A DNA stretch of 64,000 bases from SAR86 cluster bacterium SAR86A (GCA_000252525.1 JH611157.1:262774-326773), one strand, 5' to 3'; positions 1-11,607 are shown, numbered from the stretch's first letter. Notes: generated by a model not told the origin, from the sequence alone. Numbers and translations are program-made.

Positions 1-590
1 CAGATGCCCACAGACTGGCTTTAGCTTCTTCCACCCTCAATGAAGCGTCTATGGAAACTACTGACGGAATCGTTCCAAGAAAATCGATTAATGAAATCGG
101 AAAGTTAGTAGGTGACAACTCTGAAAATGTTCTTATTAAAATTTCGCAATCATCTATTTTGGTTGAGGCGGCTGGAACAAAATTTGTAAGTAAATTAATT
201 GAGGGCAAATTCCCAGACTATGAACAAGTTATACCAACTGGTGAAAGCTCACTTCTTGTAATAGATAGAAAAAACTTTTCAGATAGTCTTAGCAGGGTAA
301 GTGTATTGTCAAGTGAAAAATATAAAGGGGTAAGGATAATAACAAAGAAAAATTCGCTCAATATTTCTGCCAATAATCCTGAGAAGGAGCAAGGCGAAGA
401 AGTTGTTGCGTGTGAATATAGTGGTGAAGAAATTGATATAGCTTTTAATGTCAATTATCTGCAGGAAATTTTATCCACCATAGACTCTGAAAAAATTGAA
501 ATTAATTTTTTTGGTTCTGAAAAAAGTTGTTTGATAACAGATCCAAATTCAGAAAATTTAAAATATGTTGTAATGCCACTACTAATATAA
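1..590 (+). CDS. dnaN: DNA polymerase III beta subunit (sliding clamp), 5'-truncated
   Basis: C-terminal half of the ring-shaped clamp that tethers replicative polymerase to DNA. The gene enters from outside the window. Its reading frame is already open at base 3 with D-A-H-R-L-A, the conserved clamp segment usually written DGHRLA, so the ATG at 51 is internal and not the true start. The remaining roughly 195 residues include the end typical of the family (V-V-M-P-L-L-I). It is followed after 1 base by recF. With recF and gyrB this is the standard origin-proximal block, so dnaA is expected just upstream of the window (inference). Confidence 0.96.
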   Translation, partial: DAHRLALASSTLNEASMETTDGIVPRKSINEIGKLVGDNSENVLIKISQSSILVEAAGTKFVSKLIEGKFPDYEQVIPTGESSLLVIDRKNFSDSLSRVSVLSSEKYKGVRIITKKNSLNISANNPEKEQGEEVVACEYSGEEIDIAFNVNYLQEILSTIDSEKIEINFFGSEKSCLITDPNSENLKYVVMPLLI

Positions 591-591
591 A

Positions 592-1671
592 GTGCCCATA
601 ACAAAAATCTCTTTAAACAACTTTAGATGCTTTAAAAATTTAGAATTGTCTCTTTCACCAGGAATAAATTTTTTTTTCGGATCTAATGGTTCTGGTAAAA
701 CAAGCATCCTTGAATCGGTATTTATTTTCTCAAGTGGCAAATCATTTAAGAGCTCAAATCTAACATCACTAATAAATTATGATAACGACAAATTTATCCT
801 AAAAGGCTTTGATAATAAAAAAGGATATATTGTTGAAATTGAAAAAAGTAAGAATAAAACAATTTCAATTTCTTTAAATAACAACAAAACTAACACAAGC
901 AAATTAGTAAAAGAGTTTCCGTGTACACCAATCCACAACAACACATTTTCTTTTGCTGACGCATCTCCAGACTTTAGACGCAAACTTGTTGACCGCTCAA
1001 TTTTTATTGCTGAGGATAACTTCTCTAAGGTATGGTTTTCTTTTTATAGGTCATTGCGACAAAGAAATTTTTTACTAAAAAATAACCGTATATCAGATAT
1101 ATACAACTGGAATACCAAACTCGCTGATGAAGCAGAGAAGCTAACCAAATACAGGAAAGACTTTTTTGAAAAAACTTTAAATGAGTTTTATCTTTTGATT
1201 AATTTACTTAAACCAGAAGATGTTTTTGATTTTTTTAACTTTATCAAAATTGAGTTTTCTCAAGGATGGGCTCCAGAGAAAAGCTACCTTGATGTTCTAA
1301 ATGAGAACAAAGATATTGATATAAAAAGAAGATCAACAACATCTGGTCCACACAAATCAGATATTAAATTTTTTATAAATGATATTGATGCAAGACAAAT
1401 TCTATCCAGGGGCGAGCAAAAATTTTTTTCAATAATTTGGTCTTGCGCTCAACATGAAGTATTAAAAAAACATTATGAAATTGATGCAACGCTTTTGATA
1501 GATGATATAAAGTCCGAACTTGATGAAAGAGTTTTTAAGCTCTTTAGTGATTTGTTAAATCATATAAATACACAAGTAATCTTTTCCTGTATAGATGATT
1601 GTTTTAGTAGTAAAATAACATCTAGTTTTAATGAGTTTAAAAAGTTCCACGTGGAACAATTAGGAAAATAA
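592..1671 (+). CDS. recF: DNA replication and repair protein RecF
   Basis: SMC-like ATPase that with RecO and RecR loads RecA at single-strand gaps. The 359 residues match the family length. Visible motifs are the Walker A loop GSNGSGKTS at residues 30-38, the signature LSRGEQK near 271 and the Walker B run LLIDD near 301-305. The start is GTG, one base after the dnaN stop, so the genes are probably co-transcribed and coupled. The 3' end carries a parS-like palindrome that doubles as coding sequence for the residues before the terminal QLGK. The signature is slightly divergent (E for the usual Q in LSRGQQK), which I do not think disables it. Confidence 0.95.
   Translation: MPITKISLNNFRCFKNLELSLSPGINFFFGSNGSGKTSILESVFIFSSGKSFKSSNLTSLINYDNDKFILKGFDNKKGYIVEIEKSKNKTISISLNNNKTNTSKLVKEFPCTPIHNNTFSFADASPDFRRKLVDRSIFIAEDNFSKVWFSFYRSLRQRNFLLKNNRISDIYNWNTKLADEAEKLTKYRKDFFEKTLNEFYLLINLLKPEDVFDFFNFIKIEFSQGWAPEKSYLDVLNENKDIDIKRRSTTSGPHKSDIKFFINDIDARQILSRGEQKFFSIIWSCAQHEVLKKHYEIDATLLIDDIKSELDERVFKLFSDLLNHINTQVIFSCIDDCFSSKITSSFNEFKKFHVEQLGK
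1643..1658. promoter_or_regulatory. parS: parS-like ParB binding site
   Basis: A 14-bp perfect palindrome, GTTCCACGTGGAAC (1644-1657), flanked by A on each side. It closely matches the bacterial chromosomal centromere consensus TGTTNCACGTGNAACA bound by ParB, including the central CACGTG. It sits in the last codons of recF, beside the origin-proximal gene block, which is where parS sites are expected. It is also conspicuously GC-rich against its surroundings. Assignment is by motif and position; parA and parB are not in the window. Confidence 0.8.
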
Positions 1672-4295
<2,624 letters not shown>

Positions 4296-4296
4296 C

Positions 4297-5640
4297 TTAT
4301 TTAATCTTATTTTTATAAATTTCAGCTAGTTCTGAAATCTGAACCCTTACCTGATCCATGGAGTCCCTATCCCTTATAGTAACAGTGCTATCTTCAATTG
4401 ATTCAAAATCAACAGTTATACATACAGGAGTACCTATTTCGTCATGTCTTCTGTAGCCTTTACCAATATTACCTGTGTTTTCGAGGATAACCCTACCTAA
4501 GCCTAATTTTTGTAAACTATTTTTAACCTCTTTAGACAAGGTTACTATTTCTTCATTATTTTTCTTTAACGGCAAAATTGCTGCTTTTATTGGCGATAAA
4601 TGAGGTTTTAACTTTAAAACAACTCTTGTTTTACCATCACCAAGATCTTCTTCAACAAATGCTTCGTTTAATACAGCTAAAATACCTCTTTCAACACCAG
4701 CTGATGGTTCTATGACATACGGTACGATCCAATCACCTTTTTTATCTTGAACTGCCATCTTGCTATTGGAATGTTTATTTTTTTCAACATTGGATGTTAT
4801 ATTAAGTTCATCTTGTTTTTTAGAATGTGAGGCTAAATCAAAATCTGTTCTATTAGCAATACCTTCTAATTCTTCTAATCCGTGAGGAAACATATACATC
4901 AAATCCACAGTTTTCTTAGAGTAATGGGCTAGCTCATCTGTGGGTACATTGTATAACTCAATTTTTTCTATGGGTACACCCTGATCTCTCCACCAATTAA
5001 GACGTTTTTGTACCCATTCATCTAATGCTTGTTCATCATTTCCAGGCTCAACAAAATATTCTAATTCCATTTGTTCAAACTCTCTAACTCTAAATATAAA
5101 ATTCCTAGGAGTTATTTCGTTCCTGAACGCTTTTCCTATTTGAGCTATACCAAATGGTATTTGCTTTGAAGTAGAATCAATAACATTTTTAAAATTTGTG
5201 AAAATTTGTTGAGCGGTCTCTGGTCTTAAATAAGCAAAAGATGACCCATCATCTATTGGCCCAACATTTGTTTTAAACATTAGATTGAATTGACGAGGTT
5301 CAGTCAAATCCTCTTTTTTACACTCTGGAGGCACCTGATCGGCTCTGAACCTTTTCTGACAAGATTTACAATCAACCATGGGGTCAGAAAATGTACTTTC
5401 ATGTCCAGAGTATTTTAATACTAGTGGGTTTGTTAATATTGATGAATCTAAGCCTTCAATATCATCGTTTTCATAAACCATAGACTCCCACCAAGCATTC
5501 TTAAGATTATTCTTAAGCTCAACACCTAGAGGACCAAAATCATAAACGCCTTGAAGACCGCCATATACCTCGTTTGATTGAAAAATGAACCCTCTTCTTT
5601 TGCAAAGAGCGACTAATTCGTCCATATTTTTTGCAGTCAA
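4297..5640 (-). CDS. glyS: Glycyl-tRNA synthetase, single-chain (alpha2) type
   Basis: Class II synthetase that charges tRNA-Gly. The 447-residue chain has the homodimeric-type signatures: a CKRRGF N-terminus, RPETAQ and FRNEI for the class II core, the [14 protein letters not shown] block, [11 protein letters not shown], and a C-terminal anticodon-binding domain beginning at [13 protein letters not shown]. Most gammaproteobacteria instead use the unrelated two-subunit GlyQ/GlyS enzyme, which makes this form notable. The TTG start at 5640 is preceded by AAGGA at an 8-base spacing. An in-frame ATG at 5625 lacks such a site but would give the more family-typical N-terminus. Confidence 0.93.
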   Translation of the reverse strand: MTAKNMDELVALCKRRGFIFQSNEVYGGLQGVYDFGPLGVELKNNLKNAWWESMVYENDDIEGLDSSILTNPLVLKYSGHESTFSDPMVDCKSCQKRFRADQVPPECKKEDLTEPRQFNLMFKTNVGPIDDGSSFAYLRPETAQQIFTNFKNVIDSTSKQIPFGIAQIGKAFRNEITPRNFIFRVREFEQMELEYFVEPGNDEQALDEWVQKRLNWWRDQGVPIEKIELYNVPTDELAHYSKKTVDLMYMFPHGLEELEGIANRTDFDLASHSKKQDELNITSNVEKNKHSNSKMAVQDKKGDWIVPYVIEPSAGVERGILAVLNEAFVEEDLGDGKTRVVLKLKPHLSPIKAAILPLKKNNEEIVTLSKEVKNSLQKLGLGRVILENTGNIGKGYRRHDEIGTPVCITVDFESIEDSTVTIRDRDSMDQVRVQISELAEIYKNKIK

Positions 5641-5659
5641 AATAAATTTCCTTATATAT

Positions 5660-5720
5660 TAGACAAATGTCTACTATTATGAGTAATACATAATAAAGCA
5701 CTTTTCTAATTTGTGCTTTA
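5660..5720. repeat. Two inverted repeats in the glyS upstream region
   Basis: On the minus-strand leader of glyS there are two potential hairpins. TAGACA/TGTCTA with a 2-base spacer lies at 5660-5673, about 20 bases before the start codon. TAAAGCAC/GTGCTTTA lies at 5694-5701 and 5713-5720 with an 11-base loop. Neither is followed by a run of U, so they do not look like intrinsic terminators. They may be operator sites or leader structure. In AT-rich DNA short stems also arise by chance. Confidence 0.4.
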
Positions 5721-5775
5721 CATTAATAACATGATCACTTAACTTATGATTATAACAAGCAAATCTGAAAAAATA

Positions 5776-5856
5776 ATGAAACTTCTACTTTATTTTCGTT
5801 CTATTATGCTGAATAGGTTGTTTGAGTATTTAGTTTGTATCTATATGTGTTTATGA
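5776..5856 (+). pseudogene. Decayed duplicate of the start of the downstream acyltransferase gene
   Basis: A 26-codon open stretch (ATG at 5776, TGA at 5854) aligns without gaps to the first 26 residues of the gene at 5896: 13 of 26 residues and 51 of 78 bases are identical by my count, including the block LFEYL. The two ATGs are exactly 120 bases (40 codons) apart, and both are preceded by AATA. The copy ends in a stop and does not continue. I read this as the remnant of a tandem duplication or of a deleted paralogue; a functional short peptide cannot be excluded. Confidence 0.6.
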
Positions 5857-5895
5857 CGTTAAATATGTTTAATCTAACTTGAACATTAAAGAATA

Positions 5896-6753
5896 ATGAA
5901 ATTTTTATTTTATCTCCTATCTTTAGTACCTAAGTCGCTATTTGAATACTTAATTGATATTTATTTAAGTTTAGGTGTTTATAAATATTCTTCTGGTTTT
6001 AAAGTGACTTCAAAAAATATTGAAATAGCCTTTCCTGATAGAAATAAAAAAGATGTTGCTCTACTAGCAAAAAGAAGTTTCAAAGAATCAATAATTTCTG
6101 GTTATGAGTCGATTTATACATGGGGAAGAAATGATGCGAAGGTAAATAGTAATATTCTAAGAATAGAAAATAATTATTTAATAAATAACTTAAAAGAAAA
6201 TGGTTTGATTGCAGTATCTTTTCATAATAGAAGTGTTGATATGTTATTGACTTGGATGAACTCTCAACACACAACAACTAGCCTATTTAAAAAAATAAAA
6301 AATAATACTCTTAATACTTATGTAAAACAAAGAAGAGAATCAAAAAATTCGAAATGCTATGAGACAAATTTAAGCGGAGTTAAAGAGATCTTTAAGTCAT
6401 TAAAAAACAATAACATTGTATGCTTTGCAGCTGATCAAGTTCCAAAGAGGGGGTTCGGAGAATATATTGATTTTTTTAATGTAAAAGCATACACAACTAC
6501 GTTAGTTCAATCTCTTGTAAATAAAACTGAAGCTAATGTTATGTATTTCTTTATACAGACAAGCCCAAGTAACGATTTAAATATAATTTTAAAACATTGT
6601 AAAGAAAATATTCATAATGATAGTGGGCACTCACTATGGTTAAATAAAGACATTGAAAAATTTATAATGAATAGGCCTGCAGATTATTCCTGGGAGTATA
6701 AAAGATTTAAGAGATCTAAAAATTTACCAAATAATTTTTATAAAGACACTTAA
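5896..6753 (+). CDS. Lipid A biosynthesis lauroyl/myristoyl-type acyltransferase (LpxL/LpxM family)
   Basis: Predicted inner-membrane acyltransferase that adds a secondary acyl chain to lipid A or a similar acceptor. The 285 residues start with a hydrophobic segment (2-28). The catalytic H-x4-D is HNRSVD (H110, D115). The family block around FAADQVPKRGFGEYIDFF corresponds to the D-Q-x-x-G...FFG region, and the end NRPADYSWEYKRFK matches the family's PEQY-W-xRFK ending. It is somewhat shorter than E. coli LpxL (about 306). The acyl donor and position cannot be told. It stands alone on the plus strand, convergent with trkH, and is preceded by a decayed copy of its own 5' end. Confidence 0.85.
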   Translation: MKFLFYLLSLVPKSLFEYLIDIYLSLGVYKYSSGFKVTSKNIEIAFPDRNKKDVALLAKRSFKESIISGYESIYTWGRNDAKVNSNILRIENNYLINNLKENGLIAVSFHNRSVDMLLTWMNSQHTTTSLFKKIKNNTLNTYVKQRRESKNSKCYETNLSGVKEIFKSLKNNNIVCFAADQVPKRGFGEYIDFFNVKAYTTTLVQSLVNKTEANVMYFFIQTSPSNDLNIILKHCKENIHNDSGHSLWLNKDIEKFIMNRPADYSWEYKRFKRSKNLPNNFYKDT

Positions 6754-8184
6754 TTATTTTGACCAAAACATTGGTGTCAGAATTACCAATAAAGTAAATA
6801 TTTCAAGTCTACCAAGAAGCATTGCAAATGCCAAAACCGTTTTGCTTAAGGTATTGATTGACGAATAATTTTCTGAAACAGCACCAAGTCCAGGACCTAA
6901 GTTATTTAAACATGCACCAACTGATGAAAAAGCTGTTTCAAAGTCAACTCCAGATGCGAGAATCAACATTAATAAAATTAAAAAAGACATTACATAAATG
7001 GAGAAAAATCCCCATACAGAAGTTGCAACCTCATCATCTACATTTTTTGTTCCAATCTTTAATGATATAACTGAGTTAGGATGAATGATTTTCATAATGT
7101 TTTTATAGGCATGATTAATCATTATCAAGACTCTCCATGATTTAACCCCACCACCCACAGAACCAGAACAAGCACCGATAAAAGCTCCAATTAATAATAG
7201 AAATGAAATTGAAAATGGCCACTCAGATGAATCAGAAATAGAAAAGCCAGTTGTTGTAACCATAGAGACTGTATGAAAAGTAATTTCCCTAAAAGACAAT
7301 CCAGAACCACTAGCATATGATAAAAGTACTGCTAGAGACAAAATTACTACTAATATTGATAAAAAGAACTTTAATTCTGGATCATATAAATATTTAAGAG
7401 GTTTTTTCTTAAAAACAGCGAAATAATGAAGCGTAAAGCTTAAAGCAGAAAGAATCATAAACAATATACAAATAAACTCTATAAAAGCGCTATTAAAGTA
7501 ACCAATACTTGCATCGTGTGTTGAGAATCCTCCTATAGCTACAGTTGACATTGCGTGTGATACGGCATCAAAAACTGACATGCCGCCTATGTAATAAAAA
7601 ATACCACACAAAAAAGTAAGACCAAGATATATCAACCACAAAACCTGGGCAGTTTCTTTTATCCTTGGTGTTAGTCTTTGCTCACCCATTGCTCCAGGCA
7701 CTTCTGTTCTATATATTTGGCCTCCACCAATGCCTAATAAAGGCATAACTGCAATTGCAAGAACAATAAGTCCCATTCCTCCCATCCATTGTAATAATTG
7801 TCTATAAAATAAAATTGATTCAGGAAGCGCATCTAAATTTGAAATTACGGTTGCACCAGTAGTGGTTATTCCAGACATAGATTCAAAAATAGAATCTATT
7901 ACACTCATTCCACTCAGGTAAAAGGGTATTGATCCGGCAATAGACAGAACTATCCAAAAGAGCACTATTATGATGAAACCTTCTTTATTAGACATGTCGT
8001 TAGTTGAGCCTCTTGTAGAAAGAAATCCAATTAAACCAATTAACCCTATAACTATTAGCGCATATATAAATAAATGCATAGATCCATCATTAAAGATTGC
8101 AGAAACAATTATTGGAAAAATATAAGAAGCACTAAAAAAAAGAATTAGAATACTAAATAAGTTAATTATTGATTTTAAGTTCAT
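6754..8184 (-). CDS. trkH: Potassium uptake protein TrkH
   Basis: Membrane channel subunit of the Trk K+ uptake system. The 476 residues form many transmembrane helices. The four selectivity-filter turns are visible in order: SGITTTGATV, MSTVAIGGFS, SMVTTTGFS and CLNNLGPGLG, each with its filter glycine. The start overlaps the trkA stop by one base (TGATG), so TrkH is translated directly after its cytoplasmic regulator TrkA. It is the last gene of the def-fmt-trkA-trkH unit. Confidence 0.95.
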   Translation of the reverse strand: MNLKSIINLFSILILFFSASYIFPIIVSAIFNDGSMHLFIYALIVIGLIGLIGFLSTRGSTNDMSNKEGFIIIVLFWIVLSIAGSIPFYLSGMSVIDSIFESMSGITTTGATVISNLDALPESILFYRQLLQWMGGMGLIVLAIAVMPLLGIGGGQIYRTEVPGAMGEQRLTPRIKETAQVLWLIYLGLTFLCGIFYYIGGMSVFDAVSHAMSTVAIGGFSTHDASIGYFNSAFIEFICILFMILSALSFTLHYFAVFKKKPLKYLYDPELKFFLSILVVILSLAVLLSYASGSGLSFREITFHTVSMVTTTGFSISDSSEWPFSISFLLLIGAFIGACSGSVGGGVKSWRVLIMINHAYKNIMKIIHPNSVISLKIGTKNVDDEVATSVWGFFSIYVMSFLILLMLILASGVDFETAFSSVGACLNNLGPGLGAVSENYSSINTLSKTVLAFAMLLGRLEIFTLLVILTPMFWSK

Positions 8185-9539
8185 CAGTTTGTTTTGAACA
8201 AAACCTCAACTTCTGACATCATATTTTTATTAGCTAAAAATATTATTAGATGATCATTTAAACAAAGCTCGACCTCCGACCTTGGCATTATTAACTCTCC
8301 ATGTCTTATAACTGCTCCTATGGAAGCGCCCTCTGGTAGAGAAATCTCTTTGATAGATTTTCCAAAAAGCGATGAAGTATACTCATTTGCATGCACTATG
8401 CCTTCAACAGCTTCAGCACCTGTATCCATTTTAAGCATTACGTCTTGTGTTACATCACTGTCTCGTAAGTCTTGTAAAACAGAAGAAACGGTAAGTCTAT
8501 ATGGTGCAACATAGATGTCTATAAACCCTGGCACTAGACCCAAATAAGAGGGGTTGTTTAAGATAATCATTGTTTTTTTAGCTCCCATCTTCTTTGCGAG
8601 CAAGGATGACATTAAATTTGTTTCATCATCATCAGTAAGGGCGCAAAAAATATCTATATTCGAAATACTTTCACTCTTAAGCAAATCCTCATCTGTAGCA
8701 GATCCATGAAGAACAATAGCTTTATCCAGTTGTTTAGATAAACTTGCACATTTTTCTTCATCCGAATCTATTATTTTAGTTTTGTATTCTCCTTCAATTT
8801 CTTTTGCAAGAGACATACCTATTTTTCCACCACCAACAATCATGACTCTAGAATAAGTTTCTTCATGATCTCTAAACTCATCTACAATTTGATCGGTATT
8901 TTTTTCAGACGAGATGAAATATACCTCATCATTTTCTTTTATTATTGTTTCACCAGATGGAATAAATGGTTTACCTTTTCGGTATATTGAAGCAATAAAT
9001 GCATCTGTTTCTGGCATATCATCTTTAATACCCTTAAGCTCTCTTCCAACAAGCTTGCCTTTTTTTCTGGCCCTTACACTAACAAGATTAACTTTTCCAT
9101 CAGCAAATTTTTCGATTTGGTGAGCTCCAGGGTGAAGTATTAAATCTTTAAGATGATTTTTTACTTCGTTTTCTGGGCTTATGAGAATATCTATTGCATT
9201 ATCACCAAAAACTGTCAAATCATTTCCATATGCCGAATCAGTGATTCTGCAAATCGTTTTTTTAACATTAAACGATTTCTTGGCTATCTGACATGCGATT
9301 ATATTTACCTCGTCATCTGATGTAACAGCTATTACTGTTGTAGACTCGTCTGCACTAGATTTTTTTATTGATACAGGATGAGATGCATGACCTTCTATTG
9401 TTAAAATATCTAGCTTTTCTTCTAGAGAATTAAGTGCATTTTTATCTTGATCAATAATTGCAACGTCATACCCGTTATTTACTAGAGCACGTGCAAGACT
9501 ACCACCAACACGACCAGCACCTAAAATTAGCACTTTCAT
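8184..9539 (-). CDS. trkA: Trk system potassium uptake regulator TrkA
   Basis: Cytoplasmic, nucleotide-binding gating subunit of the Trk channel. The 451 residues contain the duplicated RCK layout: a Rossmann domain starting GAGRVGGSLA (about residues 7-16), a TrkA-C domain, a second Rossmann domain starting GGGKIGMSLA (about 235-244), and a second TrkA-C domain ending near residue 450. An AGAGG ribosome site precedes the ATG. It lies 55 bases after fmt and overlaps trkH by 1 base. Confidence 0.95.
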   Translation of the reverse strand: MKVLILGAGRVGGSLARALVNNGYDVAIIDQDKNALNSLEEKLDILTIEGHASHPVSIKKSSADESTTVIAVTSDDEVNIIACQIAKKSFNVKKTICRITDSAYGNDLTVFGDNAIDILISPENEVKNHLKDLILHPGAHQIEKFADGKVNLVSVRARKKGKLVGRELKGIKDDMPETDAFIASIYRKGKPFIPSGETIIKENDEVYFISSEKNTDQIVDEFRDHEETYSRVMIVGGGKIGMSLAKEIEGEYKTKIIDSDEEKCASLSKQLDKAIVLHGSATDEDLLKSESISNIDIFCALTDDDETNLMSSLLAKKMGAKKTMIILNNPSYLGLVPGFIDIYVAPYRLTVSSVLQDLRDSDVTQDVMLKMDTGAEAVEGIVHANEYTSSLFGKSIKEISLPEGASIGAVIRHGELIMPRSEVELCLNDHLIIFLANKNMMSEVEVLFKTN

Positions 9540-9594
9540 AGTGTGTAAATTAAACCTCTTTTTGCAGAATTAAAAGACTTATGTGAATTTTTTT

Positions 9595-10515
9595 TTAAAC
9601 AAAGAAATTTTTATAAGAATTAAAAGCATCTTTTGATGATATTATATTTTTATTAGGAAATTGTAAGTCAGTAATTACTATCACTTTATCACCAGTATTT
9701 ATATATATACCTGATGCATCAAATTTATGAAAAGATCCTGGTTTACCAGAAGACAAATCATTAGTTAGTTTTAAATTATGAATTTTAATAGTTGTATCTT
9801 TATGTACAAATGATGTTCCAGGCCAGCCATAATAAGCTCTAAATTTATTATGAATAGATGAACTATCCTCTCTGAAATCAATCAATCCATCTTCTTTATT
9901 TATTTTATTACAATAAGTTTTTTTAGTTTCATCTTGGTCAACAAAAGATAACTCATCCTGATTTATATAGTCTAGAACTTCGATAAGCTTATTAATTGAT
10001 AACTCTGTAAGTTTCTTTTCAAGAGTATTTTTGTTATCTGAAGGATTTATATCACATGTGAATTGCTTAATAATTTTTCCTGAATCAAGTAACTTATTCA
10101 TTTTTATATATGTTACTCCAGTCACCTTGTCGCCCATTAATAATGAGCTTTGGATAGGTGATGCGCCTCTATATTTAGGAAGTAAGGAGAAATGAATATT
10201 TATTGGAAATAATTTTGGTAATTTCAGAAGCCACTCTGGAATTATTCTGCCATAAGCAACAACAAGCAGGATGTCTATATCCAGATCATTTAATGCTTTT
10301 TTAAACTCATTTTCATTCAAATCAGTCGGCATAAATACTGGAATTTTATGTTTTTTTGCCTCAATAGCCACGGGAGACTCAATAAGCTTATTCCCCCTTT
10401 TACCAATTTTATTATTTTGGGTTATTACTCCCTTAATGTTGATTTTTTTTGATAATGCTAAAAATTTAAGAATATCCGCGGAATTGGTTGGAGTGCCTGC
10501 ATATAAAACATTCAT
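9595..10515 (-). CDS. fmt: Methionyl-tRNA formyltransferase
   Basis: Formylates initiator Met-tRNA using 10-formyl-tetrahydrofolate. The 306 residues show the formyl-transferase core IHFSLLPKYRGASPIQ (family HxSLLPxxRG with the catalytic His), the N-terminal start NVLYAGTP, and a C-terminal domain beginning around the YGWPGTSF block. It lies 17 bases downstream of def, its functional partner. In most gammaproteobacteria the 16S rRNA methyltransferase gene rsmB follows fmt; here trkA follows directly. Confidence 0.94.
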   Translation of the reverse strand: MNVLYAGTPTNSADILKFLALSKKINIKGVITQNNKIGKRGNKLIESPVAIEAKKHKIPVFMPTDLNENEFKKALNDLDIDILLVVAYGRIIPEWLLKLPKLFPINIHFSLLPKYRGASPIQSSLLMGDKVTGVTYIKMNKLLDSGKIIKQFTCDINPSDNKNTLEKKLTELSINKLIEVLDYINQDELSFVDQDETKKTYCNKINKEDGLIDFREDSSSIHNKFRAYYGWPGTSFVHKDTTIKIHNLKLTNDLSSGKPGSFHKFDASGIYINTGDKVIVITDLQFPNKNIISSKDAFNSYKNFFV

Positions 10516-10532
10516 AATAACAATATCTTCTG

Positions 10533-11042
10533 TTATTTTCTTTTAAATTCTTTTAAAAGTCTCTTTCTAACTCTATCTCTCTTTAATGCACTTACATAAT
10601 CTACCATTAATTTGCCCTCTAAATGATCAATTTCATGTTGAATGCAAATTGATAACATGCCTTCAGGCTTTATTTCATGTTCTTTCCCTTTTAAATCTTG
10701 CCACTTAAGCTCAATATTGTCAGGTCTGGCAATATTATGATTAAAACCAGGTATAGATAGGCACCCTTCCTCAAATTCAACTAATTTATGCTCTTTTTGT
10801 ACTTTATATTCAGGATTTACAAAAACCATTGGTTCATTTCTGTCTTCAGACAAATCCATTACTACCAGTCTTATATGTTCATCTACTTGTGTAGCCGCTA
10901 AACCAATTCCATTAGCATCATACATTGTATGTAACATGTTATCTGACAATTTTTCTAGACTTTTGTCGAATTTTGTAATCTTTTTGGCTACAGTTCTTAG
11001 TTTTGGATCTGGAAATACCAGAATTTTTAATTTTTTAGACAT
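10533..11042 (-). CDS. def: Peptide deformylase
   Basis: Removes the N-formyl group from nascent proteins and is a metal-dependent hydrolase. In the 169 residues the three family motifs are intact: GIGLAATQ, EEGCLSIPG with the metal-binding Cys, and QHEIDHLEG with the HExxH metal and catalytic residues. It is the first gene of the minus-strand unit with fmt, trkA and trkH, and is divergent from purE across a 64-base gap. Confidence 0.96.
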   Translation of the reverse strand: MSKKLKILVFPDPKLRTVAKKITKFDKSLEKLSDNMLHTMYDANGIGLAATQVDEHIRLVVMDLSEDRNEPMVFVNPEYKVQKEHKLVEFEEGCLSIPGFNHNIARPDNIELKWQDLKGKEHEIKPEGMLSICIQHEIDHLEGKLMVDYVSALKRDRVRKRLLKEFKRK

Positions 11043-11106
11043 ATTTGGTTAAATTTCATTATAATTTCTGAATTATAATCTAGATAACTATTAAGAGAAC
11101 AAAAAT

Positions 11107-11607
11107 ATGTCAAATTCAAGTTTACAGGTTGCCATAATCATGGGTTCAGATAGTGACTTGCCCGTTGTAGAGGCAAGTTTCTCTATTCTTGAGTCTTTTG
11201 GCGTTAAATATACTAAAAATGTAATGTCTGCTCACAGAACTCCGCATGATGTAATGGATCTTATTAAAAGATCTGAAGAGAACGGCTGTAAAGTATTCAT
11301 AGCTGCAGCTGGAATGGCTGCGCATCTAGCTGGAGCTGTAGCTGCACATTCAACAAAACCAGTTATTGGAATTCCAATTGAATCAGGTGGAATGGGAGGA
11401 ATTGATTCATTACTTTCAACCGCTATGATGCCTCCTGGTGTTCCTGTTGCAACAGTTGCTGTTGGTAAAAGCGGTGCAAAGAATAGCGCTATTTTGGCTG
11501 TTCAAATTCTAGCAACATCTGATGATGAGCTTGCTCAAAAACTAAAAGATTATAAGTCAAATATGAGGGAAGAAGTTTTAGAGAAAGATAAGAAACTTAA
11601 CTCGTAA
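11107..11607 (+). CDS. purE: N5-carboxyaminoimidazole ribonucleotide mutase
   Basis: Purine biosynthesis step converting N5-CAIR to CAIR. The 166 residues contain GSDSDLPV near the start, SAHRTP (substrate loop with the catalytic His), and the AAAGMAAHLAGAVAAH helix typical of class I bacterial PurE. Class I enzymes need PurK to make N5-CAIR. purK is usually adjacent but is not here, so it must lie elsewhere if the pathway is complete (inference). Two TATAAT-like hexamers lie in the 64 bases upstream, but I see no convincing -35 element. The gene is followed immediately by tsaC. Confidence 0.95.
   Translation: MSNSSLQVAIIMGSDSDLPVVEASFSILESFGVKYTKNVMSAHRTPHDVMDLIKRSEENGCKVFIAAAGMAAHLAGAVAAHSTKPVIGIPIESGGMGGIDSLLSTAMMPPGVPVATVAVGKSGAKNSAILAVQILATSDDELAQKLKDYKSNMREEVLEKDKKLNS

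Noticed and set aside
471..479. TTATCCACC, 8 of 9 match to a DnaA box
   Set aside because: It is a single imperfect copy inside dnaN coding sequence, with no cluster of boxes around it. The origin itself is probably outside the window.
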